This document shows positions 61,012-64,000 of a DNA stretch of 64,000 nt, piece by piece. Position numbers and translations under genes: made by a program. Numbering within the stretch: the first letter of the stretch is position 1; the number at the start of each line of letters is the position of its first letter. Below the pieces are notes generated by a model that was not told the DNA's origin, did not search any database, and saw nothing but the letters and a program-made list of their open reading frames with translations. Source of the stretch: Streptomyces kanamyceticus (GTDB lineage Bacteria; Actinomycetota; Actinomycetes; Streptomycetales; Streptomycetaceae); assembly GCF_008704495.1 (NCBI RefSeq), contig NZ_CP023699.1, positions 7,564,001 through 7,628,000 of the forward strand. The letters run 5' to 3'.

Positions 61012-64000
61012 GTGGCCGACCGTCTCATCGTCCGTGGCGCGCGCGAGCACAATCTCAAGAACGTGTCGCTCGACCTCCCGCGTGACTCCCTCATCGTGTT
61101 CACCGGACTCTCCGGGTCGGGCAAGTCCTCGCTCGCGTTCGACACGATCTTCGCCGAGGGCCAGCGGCGGTACGTGGAGTCGCTCTCCTCGTACGCCCGG
61201 CAGTTCCTCGGCCAGATGGACAAGCCCGACGTCGACTTCATCGAGGGCCTCTCCCCGGCGGTCTCCATCGACCAGAAGTCGACCTCGCGCAACCCGCGCT
61301 CGACGGTCGGCACCATCACCGAGGTCTACGACTACCTGCGCCTGCTCTTCGCGCGCATCGGCAAGCCGCACTGCCCCGAGTGCGGGCGCCCCATCGCCCG
61401 GCAGTCGCCGCAGGCCATCGTCGACAAGGTCCTCGAACTGCCGGAGGGCAGCCGCTTCCAGGTCCTCTCGCCGCTGGTGCGCGAGCGCAAGGGCGAGTTC
61501 GTCGACCTCTTCGCCGACCTCCAGACCAAGGGCTACAGCCGCGCGCGGGTCGACGGCACGACGATCCAGCTCTCCGAGCCGCCCACGCTGAAGAAGCAGG
61601 AGAAGCACACCATCGAGGTGGTCATCGACCGCCTCACGGTGAAGGACAGCGCCAAGCGCCGCCTGACCGACTCCGTGGAGACCGCGCTCGGCCTCGCGGG
61701 CGGCATGGTCGTCCTGGACTTCGTCGACCTCCCCGAGGACGACCCCGAGCGCGAGCGGATGTACTCGGAGCACCTCTACTGCGCGTACGACGACCTGTCC
61801 TTCGAGGAGCTGGAGCCCCGCTCCTTCTCCTTCAACTCGCCCTTCGGCGCCTGCCCGGACTGCTCCGGCATCGGCACGCGCATGGAGGTCGACCCCGAGC
61901 TGATCGTCCCGGACGAGGACAAGTCGCTCGACGAGGGCGCCATCCACCCCTGGTCGCACGGCCACACCAAGGAGTACTTCGGGCGGCTCGTCGGCGCCCT
62001 CGCCGACGCGCTCGGCTTCGCCACCGACATGCCCTGGGCGGGCCTGCCGCAGCGCGCCAAGAAGGCCCTGCTCAACGGCCACAAGACGCAGATCGAGGTC
62101 CGCTACCGCAACCGGTACGGCCGCGAGCGGGTCTACACCACCGCCTTCGAAGGCGCCGTCCCCTTCGTCAAGCGGCGGCACAGCGAGGCCGAGAGCGACG
62201 CGAGCCGCGAGCGCTTCGAGGGCTACATGCGCGAGGTGCCCTGCCCCACCTGTGAGGGCACGCGCCTCAAGCCGATCGTCCTGGCCGTCACGGTCATGGG
62301 CCGCTCCATCGCCGAGGTCTCCGCGATGTCCATCAGCGACTGCGCGGACTTCCTCGCCGAGCTGAAGCTGGGCGCCCGCGACAAGAAGATCGCCGAGCGC
62401 GTCCTGAAGGAGGTCAACGAGCGGCTGCGCTTCCTGGTCGACGTCGGCCTGGACTACCTCTCGCTGAACCGCGCGGCGGGCACCCTCTCCGGAGGCGAGG
62501 CGCAGCGCATCCGCCTGGCCACCCAGATCGGCTCCGGCCTGGTCGGCGTGCTCTACGTACTGGACGAGCCGTCCATCGGCCTGCACCAGCGCGACAACCA
62601 CCGGCTGATCGAGACCCTCGTCCGCCTGCGCGACATGGGCAACACACTCATCGTCGTCGAGCACGACGAGGACACCATCAAGGTCGCCGACTGGGTCGTC
62701 GACATCGGCCCCGGCGCGGGCGAGCACGGCGGCAAGGTCGTGCACAGCGGCTCCATGAAGGAGCTCCTCGCCAACGACAAGTCCATCACCGGGCAGTACC
62801 TCTCGGGCAAGAAGTCCATCCCGATCCCGGACGTGCGCCGCCCCGCCGACCCCTCCCGGCAGCTCACGGTGCACGGCGCCCGCGAGAACAACCTCCAGGA
62901 CATCGACGTCTCCTTCCCGCTGGGTGTCCTCACGGCCGTCACGGGCGTCTCGGGCTCCGGCAAGTCGACCCTGGTCAACGACATCCTCTACACGCACCTG
63001 GCAAGGGAGCTGAACGGCGCCCGTTCCGTTCCCGGACGCCACACGCGCGTGGAGGGCGACGACCTCGTCGACAAGGTCGTGCACGTCGACCAGTCGCCGA
63101 TCGGCCGCACCCCGCGCTCGAACCCCGCGACGTACACCGGAGTCTTCGACCACGTCCGCAAGCTCTTCGCGGAGACCACGGAGGCGAAGGTGCGGGGCTA
63201 CCTCCCCGGGCGCTTCTCCTTCAACGTCAAGGGCGGCCGCTGCGAGAACTGCTCCGGCGACGGCACCATCAAGATCGAGATGAACTTCCTGCCGGACGTG
63301 TACGTCCCGTGCGAGGTCTGCCACGGCGCGCGCTACAACCGCGAGACGCTGGACGTGCACTACAAGGGCAAGTCCATCGCCGAGGTCCTCGACATGCCGA
63401 TCGAGGAGGGACTCGCCTTCTTCGAGGCGGTCCCGGCGATCGCGCGTCACCTGAAGACGCTCAACGACGTCGGCCTCGGATACGTGCGCCTCGGCCAGTC
63501 GGCGCCCACCCTCTCCGGAGGCGAGGCCCAGCGCGTGAAGCTCGCCTCCGAGCTCCAGAAGCGCTCCACGGGCCGGACCGTCTACGTGCTCGACGAGCCG
63601 ACCACCGGTCTGCACTTCGAGGACATCAGCAAGCTCATCACGGTCCTCTCCGGCCTGGTCGACAAGGGCAACACGGTCATCGTCATCGAGCACAACCTCG
63701 ACGTGATCAAGACCGCGGACTGGGTCGTCGACATGGGCCCCGAAGGGGGCAACGGCGGCGGTCTGGTCGTCGCCGAGGGCACGCCCGAGGAGGTCGCCGG
63801 GGTGTCGACCAGCCACACCGGCAAGTTCCTGCGGGACATCATCTCGGCGGACCGGGTCAGCGAAGCGCTGCCCTCGCAGGGGCGCAAGCAGGCCAAGAAG
63901 GCCCCGGCGAAGAAGCTCGCCGCGAAGAAGGCGGTCGCGGCGAGCGCCACGGCCACCAAGAAGACGGCCACGGTCAAGACGGGCACCACCGCCAAGAAGG
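61012..64000 (+). CDS. uvrA: Excinuclease ABC subunit A (3' end beyond window)
   Basis: UvrA finds DNA damage and loads UvrB. The first 996 codons are present, open to the last base. Walker A GLSGSGKS (residues 32-39, Lys38) and a second VSGSGKST; zinc modules CPECGRPI (about residue 121), CPTCEGTRL and CENCSGDG...CEVCHGARY; the ABC signatures [12 protein letters not shown] and [12 protein letters not shown]. Near the end the protein has a Lys/Ala-rich tail ([22 protein letters not shown]), as in other Streptomyces UvrA. GTG 61012 is the start; AAAGG is 11 nt upstream. Confidence 0.98.
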   Translation, partial: MADRLIVRGAREHNLKNVSLDLPRDSLIVFTGLSGSGKSSLAFDTIFAEGQRRYVESLSSYARQFLGQMDKPDVDFIEGLSPAVSIDQKSTSRNPRSTVGTITEVYDYLRLLFARIGKPHCPECGRPIARQSPQAIVDKVLELPEGSRFQVLSPLVRERKGEFVDLFADLQTKGYSRARVDGTTIQLSEPPTLKKQEKHTIEVVIDRLTVKDSAKRRLTDSVETALGLAGGMVVLDFVDLPEDDPERERMYSEHLYCAYDDLSFEELEPRSFSFNSPFGACPDCSGIGTRMEVDPELIVPDEDKSLDEGAIHPWSHGHTKEYFGRLVGALADALGFATDMPWAGLPQRAKKALLNGHKTQIEVRYRNRYGRERVYTTAFEGAVPFVKRRHSEAESDASRERFEGYMREVPCPTCEGTRLKPIVLAVTVMGRSIAEVSAMSISDCADFLAELKLGARDKKIAERVLKEVNERLRFLVDVGLDYLSLNRAAGTLSGGEAQRIRLATQIGSGLVGVLYVLDEPSIGLHQRDNHRLIETLVRLRDMGNTLIVVEHDEDTIKVADWVVDIGPGAGEHGGKVVHSGSMKELLANDKSITGQYLSGKKSIPIPDVRRPADPSRQLTVHGARENNLQDIDVSFPLGVLTAVTGVSGSGKSTLVNDILYTHLARELNGARSVPGRHTRVEGDDLVDKVVHVDQSPIGRTPRSNPATYTGVFDHVRKLFAETTEAKVRGYLPGRFSFNVKGGRCENCSGDGTIKIEMNFLPDVYVPCEVCHGARYNRETLDVHYKGKSIAEVLDMPIEEGLAFFEAVPAIARHLKTLNDVGLGYVRLGQSAPTLSGGEAQRVKLASELQKRSTGRTVYVLDEPTTGLHFEDISKLITVLSGLVDKGNTVIVIEHNLDVIKTADWVVDMGPEGGNGGGLVVAEGTPEEVAGVSTSHTGKFLRDIISADRVSEALPSQGRKQAKKAPAKKLAAKKAVAASATATKKTATVKTGTTAKK

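Noticed and set aside
60991..63816. 941-codon antisense frame over uvrA
   Set aside because: uvrA is unmistakable on the plus strand, and the antisense product has no family.
1..64000. Integrated element, prophage or biosynthetic gene cluster
   Set aside because: No integrase, attachment repeat, tRNA, transposase, PKS or NRPS domain was seen.

Overview
This window is high-GC actinobacterial chromosome, almost certainly Streptomyces. The evidence is strong third-position GC, frequent GTG starts, a WhiJ-type triad (HATPase, XRE/DUF5753 and DUF397 genes), a mycothiol-dependent enzyme family, intergenic repeats typical of the genus, and the gene order coaE ... uvrB - TerD genes - TerC - aroQ - uvrA. 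I saw no tRNA, rRNA, CRISPR array, insertion sequence or prophage. It looks like core-to-peripheral chromosome with a few decayed or repeat-driven loci.

Layout. 1-5.3 kb: PAC2 protein, coaE, small membrane and TPR proteins, an acyltransferase, a methyltransferase and DoxX, ending in a 71-nt near-perfect palindrome. 5.4-11.8 kb: S4 RNA-binding protein, M20 peptidase translationally coupled to a YfcC carrier, family-5-type uracil-DNA glycosylase, MFS transporter, prolyl aminopeptidase. 11.8-17.6 kb: a two-copy 96-bp-period repeat, a GH6 glycosidase lipoprotein, a RidA-GNAT fusion, and a minus-strand operon of phosphoesterase, MFS transporter and beta-propeller protein. 17.7-22.8 kb: SNF2 helicase and SWIM protein, with a recent-looking tandem duplication at their junction that makes a third, chimeric ORF. 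22.9-31.4 kb: a nucleotidyltransferase facing a membrane protein with a HEPN-like motif, then secreted or nucleotide-acting hydrolases, an amidohydrolase and a DUF899 protein. 31.5-36.3 kb: two short iterated arrays, remnants of an AraC regulator and an ABC exporter, then acoABC. 36.3-49 kb: WhiJ-type triad, CBS protein, CorA, PfkB kinase/psuG, cupin, MFS, ogt, glycerophosphodiesterase. 49-64 kb: MHYT sensor, uvrB, a TerD protein, a TerD/degenerate-FtsK fusion, a Mn2+ riboswitch with TerC, ChaA, a broken MHS transporter, aroQ, MBL hydrolase, mycothiol-dependent enzyme, and uvrA running off the window end.

The clearest functional theme is DNA repair. ogt, uvrB and uvrA each carry the same promoter, TTGTCAGTG-N8-TANNNT, which is the RecA-NDp motif recognised with PafBC in actinobacteria. 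At ogt and uvrB it sits exactly 7 nt before the ATG, predicting leaderless mRNAs. A second theme is metal and stress handling (TerD, TerD-FtsK, riboswitch-TerC, ChaA, CorA). A third is sequence plasticity: in-frame 42-bp repeats inside two proteins, a 212-bp duplication that fused the tail of one gene to the head of the next, and several decayed genes. Most functional calls rest on motifs read by eye from translations; no database search was run.
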